A stretch of DNA of 10,248 bases from JBBPZA01 sp038330095 (GCA_038330095.1 JBBQNQ010000088.1:1-10248), one strand, 5' to 3'. Shown: positions 1-7,610, numbered from the stretch's first letter. Made by a program: numbers and translations. Notes: generated by a model from the letters alone, not told the origin.

Positions 1-866
1 AGGTCGGTGTCGGCGAGGATCGCGAACTCGTCGCCTCCCCAGCGAAAGCACGAGTCGGGGCTGCGCAGGACGCGCTGGAGGATCTCCGCGACGCAAACCA
101 GGCACTCGTCGCCGAGCAGATGGCCCCAGCGGTCGTTGATCTCCTTGAAGCCGTCGAGGTCGGCCACGATGACGCACAACGACTCGCCGGTGCGCCCCGC
201 ACGCTCGACCGCCGCGGCGAGCGCGGCGTCGAACGCGCGGCGGTTGCCCAGGCCGGTCAGCGGGTCAGAGCGCGCCTGCGCGGTCGCCTCGTGGCGTTCG
301 CGCTGCAGCGCGAGGCGTTGTGCGCGCACGCCGGCGGTGAAGGCCATCGTCACGAAGCCCAGCGCGACCCAGATGATCAGCCTGCCGGCGGTCTCGGCGG
401 CGAGCGTCGAGTCCCAGCCGTCGTAGGCGAGCGGTGCAGCGACCGCTGCGACCAGCACGATCGCGTAGACGAGCACGCGGCGCGGTGGGTGGACGGCGGC
501 GGTGTAGAGCACCGAGAGCAGGAAGATGCCCTCGTAGGGCGAGTTGCTGCCGGCCAGCCACACGAGGACGGCGACGAAGGCCACCGCCACGTAGCTGGAG
601 GCCAGCAGCTCGTTCGGCGATACCCCGCCGGCGCGTTGGAGCATTCGGGCGGCGATCACGATGCATATCGCGATCGCGGCCACCGCGACCAACCAGCCCC
701 ACGCGCCCAACCGCGAGTCGGTGGGCGGCGTGATCGGCAGCAGCAGCGCGGCGATCGCCGTCCCGAGGATCCACATCAGCGCTCCGAGATGACGGGCGGT
801 GTCCAGGTCCGCCACCGCGTAGAAGTCCTCGGTCGAGGTACGCAGATTGGCCGAGAGACCTCCCAT
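1..866 (-). CDS. Membrane-anchored GGDEF diguanylate cyclase (C-terminus beyond left edge)
   Basis: Likely makes the second messenger cyclic-di-GMP from two GTP at the inner face of the membrane. Reading the minus strand from ATG at 866 gives about 288 residues before the window ends. Roughly residues 28-200 form about six hydrophobic helices with short loops and no recognisable sensor domain. A short charged stretch (RAQRLALQRERHEATAQ) then leads into the catalytic domain, which opens with DPLTGLGNRR and continues with VADLDGFKEIND and GHLLGDE. The active-site loop GGDEF is intact at about residues 277-281. An RSPD motif sits five residues before it (about 268-271), matching the RxxD inhibitory site for product feedback. 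GTG at 887 is an in-frame alternative start that adds seven residues; neither start has a strong ribosome binding site, and an in-frame stop lies at 939-941. The gene follows the carboxylase gene by 64 nt and may share its transcript. An EAL or other C-terminal domain outside the window cannot be excluded. Confidence 0.9.
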   Translation of the reverse strand, partial: MGGLSANLRTSTEDFYAVADLDTARHLGALMWILGTAIAALLLPITPPTDSRLGAWGWLVAVAAIAICIVIAARMLQRAGGVSPNELLASSYVAVAFVAVLVWLAGSNSPYEGIFLLSVLYTAAVHPPRRVLVYAIVLVAAVAAPLAYDGWDSTLAAETAGRLIIWVALGFVTMAFTAGVRAQRLALQRERHEATAQARSDPLTGLGNRRAFDAALAAAVERAGRTGESLCVIVADLDGFKEINDRWGHLLGDECLVCVAEILQRVLRSPDSCFRWGGDEFAILADTD

Positions 867-911
867 GCGGCGCGTCAGCGAGCCCACGGTGGCGAGGAAC
901 CCTAGCCTTCT

Positions 912-929
912 CCGCGTCTTGGCACGCGG
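912..929 (-). other. Small stem-loop just after the carboxylase stop codon
   Basis: Read on the minus strand, CCGCGT and ACGCGG form a perfect 6-bp stem around a 6-nt loop, starting two bases after the stop codon of the carboxylase alpha gene. No run of T follows it, so it does not look like a standard intrinsic terminator. It could weakly slow or end transcription before the diguanylate cyclase gene. In DNA this GC-rich it could also be chance. Confidence 0.22.
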
Positions 930-930
930 C

Positions 931-2715
931 CTAGTTGATCACGGCGAGGGTGTCACCGCTGGCCACCGACGCGCCGACGGAGATCGGCAGCTCGGCCACC
1001 GTTCCCGCCTTGTGGGCGGTGATCTCGTTCTCCATCTTCATCGCCTCGATGACCGCGATCAGCGCGCCCTCGTCGACCGGCGCCCCCTGCTCGACCGCGA
1101 CCTTGAGGACGGTCCCCTGGATCGGGGAGACGAGCGCGTCGGCGCCGCCGCTGCCGGCCCCGCCCGCGCCGGCACGCTCGCGGCGCTTGGGCTTGACGGC
1201 GCCGGCGGCGGAGGTCGCGCCGTTCGCCACGCCGGCGACGGGCGGCGGCCCGATGACCTTGACCTCGAAGCGCCGGCCGGACACCTCGACGGTGTAGTCC
1301 TGGGCCACCTTGGGCTCCTCGTCATCCGGGGAGTCCCCCGAGGACGCCTCGGGCTTGGGAAAGGCGAGCTGCTTGAGCCAGCCCTTGTCCTCCACGAGGT
1401 CGCGGCAGGTCTCGCCGCGCGCCCACTGCTCGGTGGCCAGCAGCGCCTGGTGAAACGGGATGAGCGTCTTGAGCTCGGTCACGTGGTACTCGCCCAGCGC
1501 GCGGAGCATCCGCCGCGTCGCCTGGTCGCGATCGCGCCCCCAGACGATCAGCTTGGCCACCATGGGGTCGTACATCGGCGAGATCTCCGAGCCGGGCCCG
1601 ACACCCGAGTCGACGCGGACCCCCGGCCCCGCGGGCTCGCGGTAGTCGCCGATGCGACCCGGCGCGGGGGCGAAGTTCTTGGAGGCGTCCTCCGCGTTGA
1701 TGCGGCACTCGATGGAGTGCCCGCGCAGCTCTACGTCCTCCTGGGTGAAGGACAGCGGGTCGCCGGCGGCGACGTGGATGCCCTCGGCGACGATGTCGAT
1801 GCCTGTCGTCTCCTCGGTCACGCAGTGCTCGACCTGCACGCGGGTGTTCATCTCCAGGAAGAAGTACTCCCCGTCCTGAAGCAGGCCTTCGATCGTTCCG
1901 GCGCCGCGGTACCCGACCGCCTCGGCGGCGTCGGTCGCGACCTTGCCGATGCGCTCGCGCATGGCCTCGTCCACTGCCGGAGCGGGGGACTCCTCGATCA
2001 GCTTCTGGTGGCGGCGCTGGACCGAGCAGTCGCGCTCGCCGAGGTGGACCACGTTGCCGTGCGCGTCGGCGAGCACCTGGACCTCGACGTGGCGCGGGTC
2101 GGGGAGGTAGCGCTCGAGGTAGACGGTCGCGTCGCCGAAGAACTTCTCGCCCTCGCGGGCGGCGCCCTCGAACGCGCCCTCGAGCTCTGTGTCCTCGAGC
2201 GCCACCCGAAAGCCCTTGCCGCCCCCCCCGCCCGCGGCCTTGACCGCCGCGGGGTAGCCGATCGTCTCCTCGATCACGGCGCGGGCGTCCTCGATCGTCG
2301 CGACGGGCTCGGTCGTTCCCGGCACGATCGGCACGCCCGCGGCGGCCATCAGCTCGCGTGCTCGGGTCTTGGAGCCCATCGCCTCGATGGCCGTCGCGGG
2401 GGGGCCGATGAAGGTGATTCCGGCCTCCTCGCAGGCCCGCGCGAACGCCGCGTTCTCCGCCAGGAAGCCGTAGCCCGGGTGGATCGCCTCGGCCCCCGAC
2501 TCGCGCGCGACGTCGATGATCTTGTCGATCACCAGGTAGGACTCCGCCGCCGGCCCCGGGCCGATGAGGTAAGCCTCCCCGGCGCGCTGGACGTGCAGCG
2601 CGTCGCGGTCGAGCTCTGAGTAGACGGCGACACTCGCGACCCCGAGCTCCTCTAGAGCACGGATCACGCGGATCGCGATCTCGCCGCGGTTGGCGACCAG
2701 CACCTTGGAGAACAT
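931..2715 (-). CDS. accC: Acyl-CoA carboxylase alpha subunit: fused biotin carboxylase and biotin carrier protein
   Basis: Carboxylates its own biotin with ATP and bicarbonate, then presents carboxybiotin to a separate carboxyltransferase (beta) subunit to make malonyl-CoA or a related acyl-CoA. The 594 residues start MFSKVLVANRGEIA, the usual biotin carboxylase N-terminus. The glycine-rich ATP-grasp loop GGGGGKGFR is at 162-170, RRHQKLIEE at 234-242, and the catalytic EMNTRVQVEH at 288-297. The usual proline after VEH is Cys298. After a linker of about 450-525 rich in Ala, Gly and charge comes a biotinyl domain with EAMKMEN at 557-563, so the biotinylated lysine is K560. The length fits a two-domain actinobacterial AccA-type subunit. 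There is no carboxyltransferase or BT domain, which argues against a full pyruvate carboxylase or a long methylcrotonyl/geranyl-type alpha subunit. Acetyl-, propionyl- or broader acyl-CoA specificity cannot be read from this subunit. It lies 45 nt after cysN. A weak AGGA sits 11 nt before the ATG. Confidence 0.92.
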   Translation of the reverse strand: MFSKVLVANRGEIAIRVIRALEELGVASVAVYSELDRDALHVQRAGEAYLIGPGPAAESYLVIDKIIDVARESGAEAIHPGYGFLAENAAFARACEEAGITFIGPPATAIEAMGSKTRARELMAAAGVPIVPGTTEPVATIEDARAVIEETIGYPAAVKAAGGGGGKGFRVALEDTELEGAFEGAAREGEKFFGDATVYLERYLPDPRHVEVQVLADAHGNVVHLGERDCSVQRRHQKLIEESPAPAVDEAMRERIGKVATDAAEAVGYRGAGTIEGLLQDGEYFFLEMNTRVQVEHCVTEETTGIDIVAEGIHVAAGDPLSFTQEDVELRGHSIECRINAEDASKNFAPAPGRIGDYREPAGPGVRVDSGVGPGSEISPMYDPMVAKLIVWGRDRDQATRRMLRALGEYHVTELKTLIPFHQALLATEQWARGETCRDLVEDKGWLKQLAFPKPEASSGDSPDDEEPKVAQDYTVEVSGRRFEVKVIGPPPVAGVANGATSAAGAVKPKRRERAGAGGAGSGGADALVSPIQGTVLKVAVEQGAPVDEGALIAVIEAMKMENEITAHKAGTVAELPISVGASVASGDTLAVIN

Positions 2716-2732
2716 GCGGCGCGGGATCCTAT

Positions 2733-2747
2733 CCGGCGCGTCGCCGG
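2733..2747 (-). other. Short GC stem-loop between cysN and the carboxylase gene
   Basis: CCGGCG and CGCCGG form a perfect 6-bp stem with a 3-nt loop in the 45-nt gap after the cysN stop codon. No T-run follows, so it is not a convincing terminator, and read-through into the carboxylase gene is likely. The next bases on the minus strand include TAGGAT, loosely like a -10 box, very close to the ATG. A separate, nearly leaderless carboxylase transcript is therefore possible but unproven. Confidence 0.2.
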
Positions 2748-2760
2748 CGGCCGTTGCGGC

Positions 2761-4212
2761 TCACTGCGCGAGCAGGCCGCGCCGGCGCATGTCCTCGAGC
2801 GCCTCACGGACCGCGTCCTCGACCGGATCGCCCGCCGCGGCGGCGCGATCCAGGCGCTCGAGGAGGGTCGTCCACGCCCCTACCCGTTCGTGGGCGGCGC
2901 CCTTCTCCTCCGCGCGCACGGCGGTCACCATGCCCGCCCCGACGGTGTCGTTGCTCGCGTGGTCGACGAGGATGAACGCGCCGGTCGCGCGGTTCTCCCG
3001 GTAGGGGTCGACCATGATCGGCGCCGCGGTGCGCAGGTGAACGCGGCCCATGTCGTTCAGGCGCAGCTCGCCGGGATCGGGCTCGCGCTTGAGGGTCTCG
3101 ACGTCGATGCGGTAGCGCACGTCCTCGATGCGGGCACGCACGGTGCGGGTGGTGTGCTTGAGCGCGTAGCGGGCGCCGGGCTTCAGCGGGGCACTGCCCA
3201 TCCAGCACACCGTGGCCTCGACGTCGCGGGTCACCTCGGGTTGGTTGTCGGGCCGGCACAGCAGGTCGCCGCGCGAGACGTCGAGGTCGTGCTCGAGGCG
3301 AACGGTCACCGACTGCGGGGCGAAGGCCTCCGAGAGCGAGCCGTCCACGGTGTCGATGCCGGCGACACGGGAGCGGCGGCCGGCGGGCAGGACGGTCACC
3401 GGGTCGCCGACCCGCAGCACTCCACTGGCGACCTGGCCGGCGTAGCCGCGGTAGTCGTGGTGCTCGTCGGTCATCGGGCGGATCACGTACTGGACCGGGA
3501 AGCGCGGGTCCGCGAGGTTGCGGTCGGAGGCGATGTGGACGTGCTCGAGGTGGTAGAGCAGCGGCGGGCCCTCGTACCAGGGCATTCGCTCCGAGCGCTC
3601 GACGACGTTGTCGCCGTCGAGCGCCGAGACCGGGATGAAGGTCACATCCGGCACGTCGAGCTTGGCGGCGAAGGCGGTGAACTCCTCGACCACCGCGTCG
3701 AAGGCGTCGTGGGAGAAGCCGGCGAGGTCCATCTTGTTCACGCACACCACGATGTGCGGGATGCCGAGCAGCGAGGCGATGACCGCGTGGCGGCGTGACT
3801 GACGCACCACGCCGTTGCGGACGTCGACGAGGATCAGCGCGAGGTCGGCGGTCGAGGCGCCAGTGACCATGTTGCGGGTGTAGTCCTCGTGCCCGGGGGT
3901 GTCGGCGATCACGAACGAGCGCCGCGGGGTCGCGAAGTAGCGGTAGGCGACGTCGATGGTGATGCCCTGCTCGCGCTCGGCGCGCAGCCCGTCGGTGAGC
4001 AGCGCGAGGTTGACGTAGCCGTCGCCGCGGCGCTCGGAGGTCTCGCGCACGTGCGCGAGCTGGTCTTCGAAGATCGACTTGGAGTCATAGAGCAGCCGGC
4101 CGATGAGCGTCGACTTGCCGTCGTCCACCGAGCCCGCCGTCGCGAAGCGCAGCAGGTCCATGGGCCGGTTGCCGAGCTCGTCGAAGGCTGGAATCACGTT
4201 CGCGACGGCCAT
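2761..4212 (-). CDS. cysN: Sulfate adenylyltransferase subunit 1 (GTPase CysN)
   Basis: Regulatory GTPase of ATP sulfurylase: GTP hydrolysis drives adenylation of sulfate to APS by its partner CysD. The 483 residues show the elongation-factor-like GTPase motifs in order: P-loop GSVDDGKST (27-35), DTPGHEDYTRN (switch II), NKMDL (guanine specificity) and SALDGDN. Two beta-barrel domains follow, ending with TGAFILVDHASNDTVGAGM. No APS kinase domain is fused, unlike the CysNC proteins of mycobacteria. Instead a tail of about 55 residues, Ala/Arg/Glu-rich and apparently helical, follows the barrel. The ATG at 4212 shares one base with the cysD stop codon (TGATG). GAGGG at 4222-4226 lies 9 nt upstream, which supports this start over the much longer in-frame opening inside cysD. 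Translational coupling to cysD is expected because the two proteins form a complex. Confidence 0.96.
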   Translation of the reverse strand: MAVANVIPAFDELGNRPMDLLRFATAGSVDDGKSTLIGRLLYDSKSIFEDQLAHVRETSERRGDGYVNLALLTDGLRAEREQGITIDVAYRYFATPRRSFVIADTPGHEDYTRNMVTGASTADLALILVDVRNGVVRQSRRHAVIASLLGIPHIVVCVNKMDLAGFSHDAFDAVVEEFTAFAAKLDVPDVTFIPVSALDGDNVVERSERMPWYEGPPLLYHLEHVHIASDRNLADPRFPVQYVIRPMTDEHHDYRGYAGQVASGVLRVGDPVTVLPAGRRSRVAGIDTVDGSLSEAFAPQSVTVRLEHDLDVSRGDLLCRPDNQPEVTRDVEATVCWMGSAPLKPGARYALKHTTRTVRARIEDVRYRIDVETLKREPDPGELRLNDMGRVHLRTAAPIMVDPYRENRATGAFILVDHASNDTVGAGMVTAVRAEEKGAAHERVGAWTTLLERLDRAAAAGDPVEDAVREALEDMRRRGLLAQ

Positions 4213-5147
4213 CAGAAGTAGCCCTCGCGCTTGCGGTCCTCCATCGCGGCCTCGGTGACGCGGTCGTCGGCTCGGGTCTCGCCGCGCTCGGTGACCCGCG
4301 TCGCGGCGATCTCGGCCACGACCGCGGGCAGGGTGGCCGCGGTCGACTCCACGGCGCCCGTCACCGCCATGTCGCCCACGGTGCGGTAGCGCACCGAGAC
4401 GGTGAACGGCGCTTCGCCGTCCATCAGCTCCACGAACGGCGAGACGGCGTAGAGCATGCCGTCGCGGCGAAAGACCTCGCGCTCGTGGGCGAAGTAGATC
4501 GGCGGGAGCTCGAGCTCCTCGGCGGCGATGTAGCGCCACACGTCGAGCTCGGTCCAGTCGGAGATCGGAAAGATGCGGACGTGCTCGCCGCGGCGGATGC
4601 GCCCGTTGTAGAGGTTCCACAGCTCGGGCCGCTGGGCCTTGGGCTCCCACTGGCCGAACTCGTCGCGAAACGAGAACACCCGCTCCTTGGCGCGGGCGCG
4701 CTCCTCGTCGCGCCGGGCGCCGCCGAGGGCGGCGTCGAAGCCGTGCTCGGCGAGCGCGTCGAGCAGGGTCACGGTCTGCAACCGGTTGCGCGACGCGCGC
4801 GGGCCCGTCTCCTCGACCGCGCGGCCCTCGTCGATGGACTCCTGGACCGAGGCGACCACCAACCGCTCGCCGAGCTGGGCCATCCTGCGGTCGCGGAACT
4901 TGATGACCTCGGGGAAGTTGTGTCCCGTGTCCACGTGCATGACCGGGAACGGGAAGCCGCCCGGCCGGAACGCCTTCTCGGCCAGGCGCAGGAGCACGAT
5001 GGAGTCCTTGCCGCCGCTGAACAGCAGTACGGGGCGCTCGAGCTCGGCGGCGACCTCACGCATCACGTGGATCGCCTGCGCCTCGAGCGTACGCAGGTGG
5101 CTGAGCTCGTAGGCCCCGCCCGCGGGGGGCCTGGTCCGAACGGTCAT
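4212..5147 (-). CDS. cysD: Sulfate adenylyltransferase subunit 2 (CysD)
   Basis: Catalytic subunit of ATP sulfurylase: makes adenosine 5'-phosphosulfate (APS) and pyrophosphate from sulfate and ATP, in complex with CysN. The 311 residues match the family's usual length of about 300. YELSHLRTLEAQAIHVMREV at 13-32 is the usual N-terminal block. SGGKDS at 44-49 is the PP-loop that binds the ATP pyrophosphate. MHVDTGHNFPEV follows the nucleotide-binding strand, and the ending MEDRKREGYF is typical of CysD. The ATG lies 18 nt after the cysH stop codon without a clear Shine-Dalgarno sequence, which suggests translation coupled to the gene ahead. The first dozen residues are variable in the family, so the exact start is less certain than the identity. 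Confidence 0.96.
   Translation of the reverse strand: MTVRTRPPAGGAYELSHLRTLEAQAIHVMREVAAELERPVLLFSGGKDSIVLLRLAEKAFRPGGFPFPVMHVDTGHNFPEVIKFRDRRMAQLGERLVVASVQESIDEGRAVEETGPRASRNRLQTVTLLDALAEHGFDAALGGARRDEERARAKERVFSFRDEFGQWEPKAQRPELWNLYNGRIRRGEHVRIFPISDWTELDVWRYIAAEELELPPIYFAHEREVFRRDGMLYAVSPFVELMDGEAPFTVSVRYRTVGDMAVTGAVESTAATLPAVVAEIAATRVTERGETRADDRVTEAAMEDRKREGYF
4222..4226 (-). promoter_or_regulatory. Ribosome binding site that fixes the cysN start
   Basis: GAGGG on the minus strand lies within the last codons of cysD, 9 nt before the ATG of cysN. With the TGATG stop/start overlap it identifies ATG 4212 as the cysN start, rather than in-frame starts further upstream within cysD. Confidence 0.55.
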
Positions 5148-5165
5148 CGCAGCGCGGCCACGCGC

Positions 5166-5774
5166 TCAGGCCTTGACTACGTGCAGGCCGCACTCGGTCT
5201 TCGCCGAGCCCGCCCAGCGGCCGTTCCTTCCCTCCCCGGGCTGTGTGCACGGCGCGCAGCCGATGGAGGCGTAGCCGCGGTCGTGAAGGGAGTTGTAGGG
5301 CAGGTCGTGCTCGTGGACGTAGGCCCACACGTCGCTCTCGGTCCAGCCCACGAGCGGGTTGTACTTCGCAAACCCGCGCGCCCCGTCCCACTCGATGGGC
5401 TCGGCGCCCGCACGGGTGCTCGCCTGCTCACGTCGCACGCCGGTGATCCAGCCGTCGACGCCGGTGAGCGCGCGCTGCAGGGCGGCGACCTTGGCGTCGC
5501 TGCAGCAATGCCCGGCGCTCCAGTCCCCGCGCGCCTCCTGGACCTCGACCTCGATGCCCCAGCGCTCCTCGAAGGCGCGCCAGGTGGCGAGCGTCTCTTC
5601 AAAGAGCACGCCGGTGTCGATCGTGAACACCCGCGCGCGCGGCTCGATCCCCGTCAGGAGGTCGACGAGCACCGACTCCTCCTTCTGGAAGGAGCAGGCG
5701 AGGACCAGCGACGGGTGGTGGCGCTCGACCGCCTCGGCGAGCGTCGCGCGCGCCTCTTGCTCTACGCGGCGCAC
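5166..5774 (-). CDS. cysH: Assimilatory adenylyl-sulfate (APS) reductase, iron-sulfur type
   Basis: Reduces APS to sulfite and AMP with electrons from thioredoxin. The 202 residues contain the nucleotide-binding SFQKEES (28-34), FTIDTGVLF (50-58) and GVRREQASTR. Paired cysteines C90-C91 and the later C173-x2-C176 are the expected ligands of a [4Fe-4S] cluster, which marks APS rather than PAPS reductases. The C-terminal ECGLH (194-198) supplies the redox-active C195. In the CCxxRK block the usual Arg is Ala94, while Lys95 is kept. The start is GTG at 5774, overlapping the end of the sulfite reductase gene by 13 nt. GGGGTGA at 5781-5787 lies 6 nt upstream and supports this start, although the N-terminus is then shorter than in many relatives. 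With no cysC nearby, direct use of APS fits the operon. PAPS activity cannot be strictly excluded by sequence alone. Confidence 0.93.
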   Translation of the reverse strand: MRRVEQEARATLAEAVERHHPSLVLACSFQKEESVLVDLLTGIEPRARVFTIDTGVLFEETLATWRAFEERWGIEVEVQEARGDWSAGHCCSDAKVAALQRALTGVDGWITGVRREQASTRAGAEPIEWDGARGFAKYNPLVGWTESDVWAYVHEHDLPYNSLHDRGYASIGCAPCTQPGEGRNGRWAGSAKTECGLHVVKA

Positions 5775-7600
5775 TCGCCCTCACCCCGTTCGACCTGGAA
5801 GGGCTCGCTCTTGGTCCAGTCGATGAACTGGTTCATCGTCTCCAGGCTGAACTCCGCGGGCATCGCGAGGTCGCGCACGAGCTCCTCGAACGCGGCCTGG
5901 CCGACGCGGTCGACAAAGGCGTTGAAGGCCTCGCTCTCCTCGCGCTCTGCCTCGTAGTGGCGGACCCAGCGCTCGACCGCCTCGGGGACCCGCTTGGCCG
6001 GCAGGCGGAGCTTGAGGCGGCGGCCGTACCCGACCTCACCCTGCTCGTAGGTGCCGGCGAGGTGCGGGATGTAGGCGGGAATGGTGTGCTCGCCGACCTT
6101 GATCGACGCGCCGTAGAAGCCGATGTTCGCGATGTGGTGCTGCGCGCAGCCGTTGGGGCAGCCGCTCATCTTGATCTTGATCTTCCGGGTGAGCGGGTCC
6201 TCGACACCCATCGCCTCGATGCGCTCCTGCACCACGGCGTTGAGCCCCATCGAGCTCGTGATCCCGAGCTTGCAGGAGTCGGTGCCGGGGCACGAGACCA
6301 CATCGGTGATCGACCGCGGCCCGGCGTCGCCGAGGCCGAGCTCGGATAGCCGCAGCCACACGTCGTACAGCGCCTCGTCGCGGACCCAGCGCAGGACGAT
6401 GTTCTGCTGCACGGTGGTCCGGGCGTAGCCTCCGGAGAAGTCGCGCATCACCTGGCCCAGGCCGCGGAACTGCTCTGGGGAGAGGTCTCCGCGCGTGATC
6501 TTCACCTCCACTGTGGAGAAGCCGGCCTGGCGCTGTGCCTGGACGTTGCCCTGCGCGAAGCGCTCTAAGTCGCCGCGGTCGCCGTTGGGCGACGACACCG
6601 ATGCGGGCGCCGCGGGCGCGTGGGCCTCCTCGTCGTGGTCGAAGCTCAGCGCGTCGACCGCGAAGTCGCGCTCGGCGACCCAGTCGCCCTGCAGCTCCTC
6701 CTCGACCTGGCGTCGCAGCTCGTCGATGCCGAACTTGTCGACGAACACCTTGATGCGCGCGCGGGCGCGGTTGGGCCGCAGCCACTCCTGGCGGTCGTAG
6801 ATGCGCAGCGCCGCCTCGGTGACCTTCAGGTACTCGCCGTCGTCGGCGCCGACGAACTCGTAGAGCGTCGGCGCGATGCGGGGCATGATCGAGGTGCCCC
6901 CGCCGACCCTTATCTCGAAGCCGCGGCGGCCGTCCTTGACACGCGGGATGAAGCCGATGTCGTGGATGCCGGTGATCGCCCGGTCCTCGTCGGTCGCCGT
7001 GAACGCCGTCTTGACCTTGCGCGGCATGATCTGGGTCGTGGGGTGGCGCACGAAGTAGCGGACGTAGGCGCCCGCGTAGGGGGTCGGGTCAAAGGCCTCG
7101 CCCTCGGCGACGCCCGCCCAGGGATCGCCTGTGACGTTGCGCATCGTGTTGCCGCAGCCCTCACGCGAGGAGAGCTGCGCGTCGCCGAGCTCGCGGATGA
7201 GCTTGGCCGCGTCGGGCAGCGGCACGTGGTGCAGCTGGATGTTCTGGCGCGTCGTGATGTGGCCCTTGTTGAGGGGCACGTACTTCTCGACCACGTCGGC
7301 GAAGGCGTCGAGCTGGTCCGGGGTGATGCCGCCGAGGGGGAGCTTGACGCGGATCATCTGGCGCTCGGCCTGGCGCTGGCCATAGACGCCCTGCTTCAGC
7401 CTGAAGGGGATGAACTCCTCCTCGGTCTGCTCGCCGTCGAGCAGCCGCCCCGCCTCGGTGTCGAAGTCGTCGAACTCCTGGCGCAGGACGGAGATGATGT
7501 GCCCCGGCACGTTCTCGACGATCTCGGGGTTCTCGAGCGTCCCCTTGCGTCCAACGGTTCGCACCGTGCTCGGCCGGCTGTCGATCGCGGATGGCTCCAT
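5762..7600 (-). CDS. Ferredoxin-type siroheme sulfite reductase (nitrite/sulfite reductase family)
   Basis: Carries out the six-electron reduction of sulfite to sulfide on coupled siroheme and [4Fe-4S] centres, probably with ferredoxin as donor. The 612 residues show two homologous halves. RLKQGVYGQRQ, ITPDQLDAFADVV and GHITTRQNIQLHHV in the first half mirror AQGNVQAQRQ, LSPEQFRGLGQVM and ARTTVQQNIVLRWV in the second, the known internal duplication of this family. A low-complexity Asp/Glu/Ala/Pro linker at about 320-343 separates them. The cluster ligands are C437-x5-C443 (CPGTDSC) and C481-x3-C485 (CPNGC). Sequence alone does not separate sulfite from nitrite reductases well; the immediate cysH-cysD-cysN context makes sulfite the likely substrate. 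Relatives are named sir, sirA or nirA. It is the first gene of the operon, with AGGAG at 7611-7615 10 nt before the ATG and a candidate promoter just upstream. No siroheme synthesis gene is in the window. Confidence 0.93.
   Translation of the reverse strand: MEPSAIDSRPSTVRTVGRKGTLENPEIVENVPGHIISVLRQEFDDFDTEAGRLLDGEQTEEEFIPFRLKQGVYGQRQAERQMIRVKLPLGGITPDQLDAFADVVEKYVPLNKGHITTRQNIQLHHVPLPDAAKLIRELGDAQLSSREGCGNTMRNVTGDPWAGVAEGEAFDPTPYAGAYVRYFVRHPTTQIMPRKVKTAFTATDEDRAITGIHDIGFIPRVKDGRRGFEIRVGGGTSIMPRIAPTLYEFVGADDGEYLKVTEAALRIYDRQEWLRPNRARARIKVFVDKFGIDELRRQVEEELQGDWVAERDFAVDALSFDHDEEAHAPAAPASVSSPNGDRGDLERFAQGNVQAQRQAGFSTVEVKITRGDLSPEQFRGLGQVMRDFSGGYARTTVQQNIVLRWVRDEALYDVWLRLSELGLGDAGPRSITDVVSCPGTDSCKLGITSSMGLNAVVQERIEAMGVEDPLTRKIKIKMSGCPNGCAQHHIANIGFYGASIKVGEHTIPAYIPHLAGTYEQGEVGYGRRLKLRLPAKRVPEAVERWVRHYEAEREESEAFNAFVDRVGQAAFEELVRDLAMPAEFSLETMNQFIDWTKSEPFQVERGEGECAA
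5781..5787 (-). promoter_or_regulatory. Ribosome binding site for the GTG start of cysH
   Basis: GGGGTGA on the minus strand lies 6 nt before the GTG codon at 5774-5772, inside the 3' end of the sulfite reductase gene. It differs at one position from the strong anti-16S core GAGGTGA. It is the best reason to accept a GTG start overlapping the upstream gene. Confidence 0.5.
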
Positions 7601-7610
7601 GCGGCGGTGT

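Noticed and set aside
847..2619. Long open frame (590 codons) on the plus strand opposite the carboxylase gene
   Set aside because: It is antisense to a gene with complete biotin carboxylase and biotinyl motifs. Its product is Arg/Asp/Leu-rich with no recognisable domain, as expected for shadow frames in GC-rich DNA.
931..2715. Pyruvate carboxylase or pyruvate carboxylase subunit A as the identity of this gene
   Set aside because: There is no carboxyltransferase domain, and the fused C-terminal biotinyl domain and length fit an acyl-CoA carboxylase alpha subunit better.
4213..4650. Upstream extension of the cysN frame into cysD
   Set aside because: The extension is Arg/Ala-rich shadow translation of cysD. 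The ATG at 4212 has a good ribosome binding site and the family's normal N-terminus.
4485..5957. Plus-strand open frame of 490 codons across cysD, cysH and the end of the sulfite reductase gene
   Set aside because: It spans three well-supported minus-strand genes and has low-complexity Arg/Gly/Leu composition with no motif.
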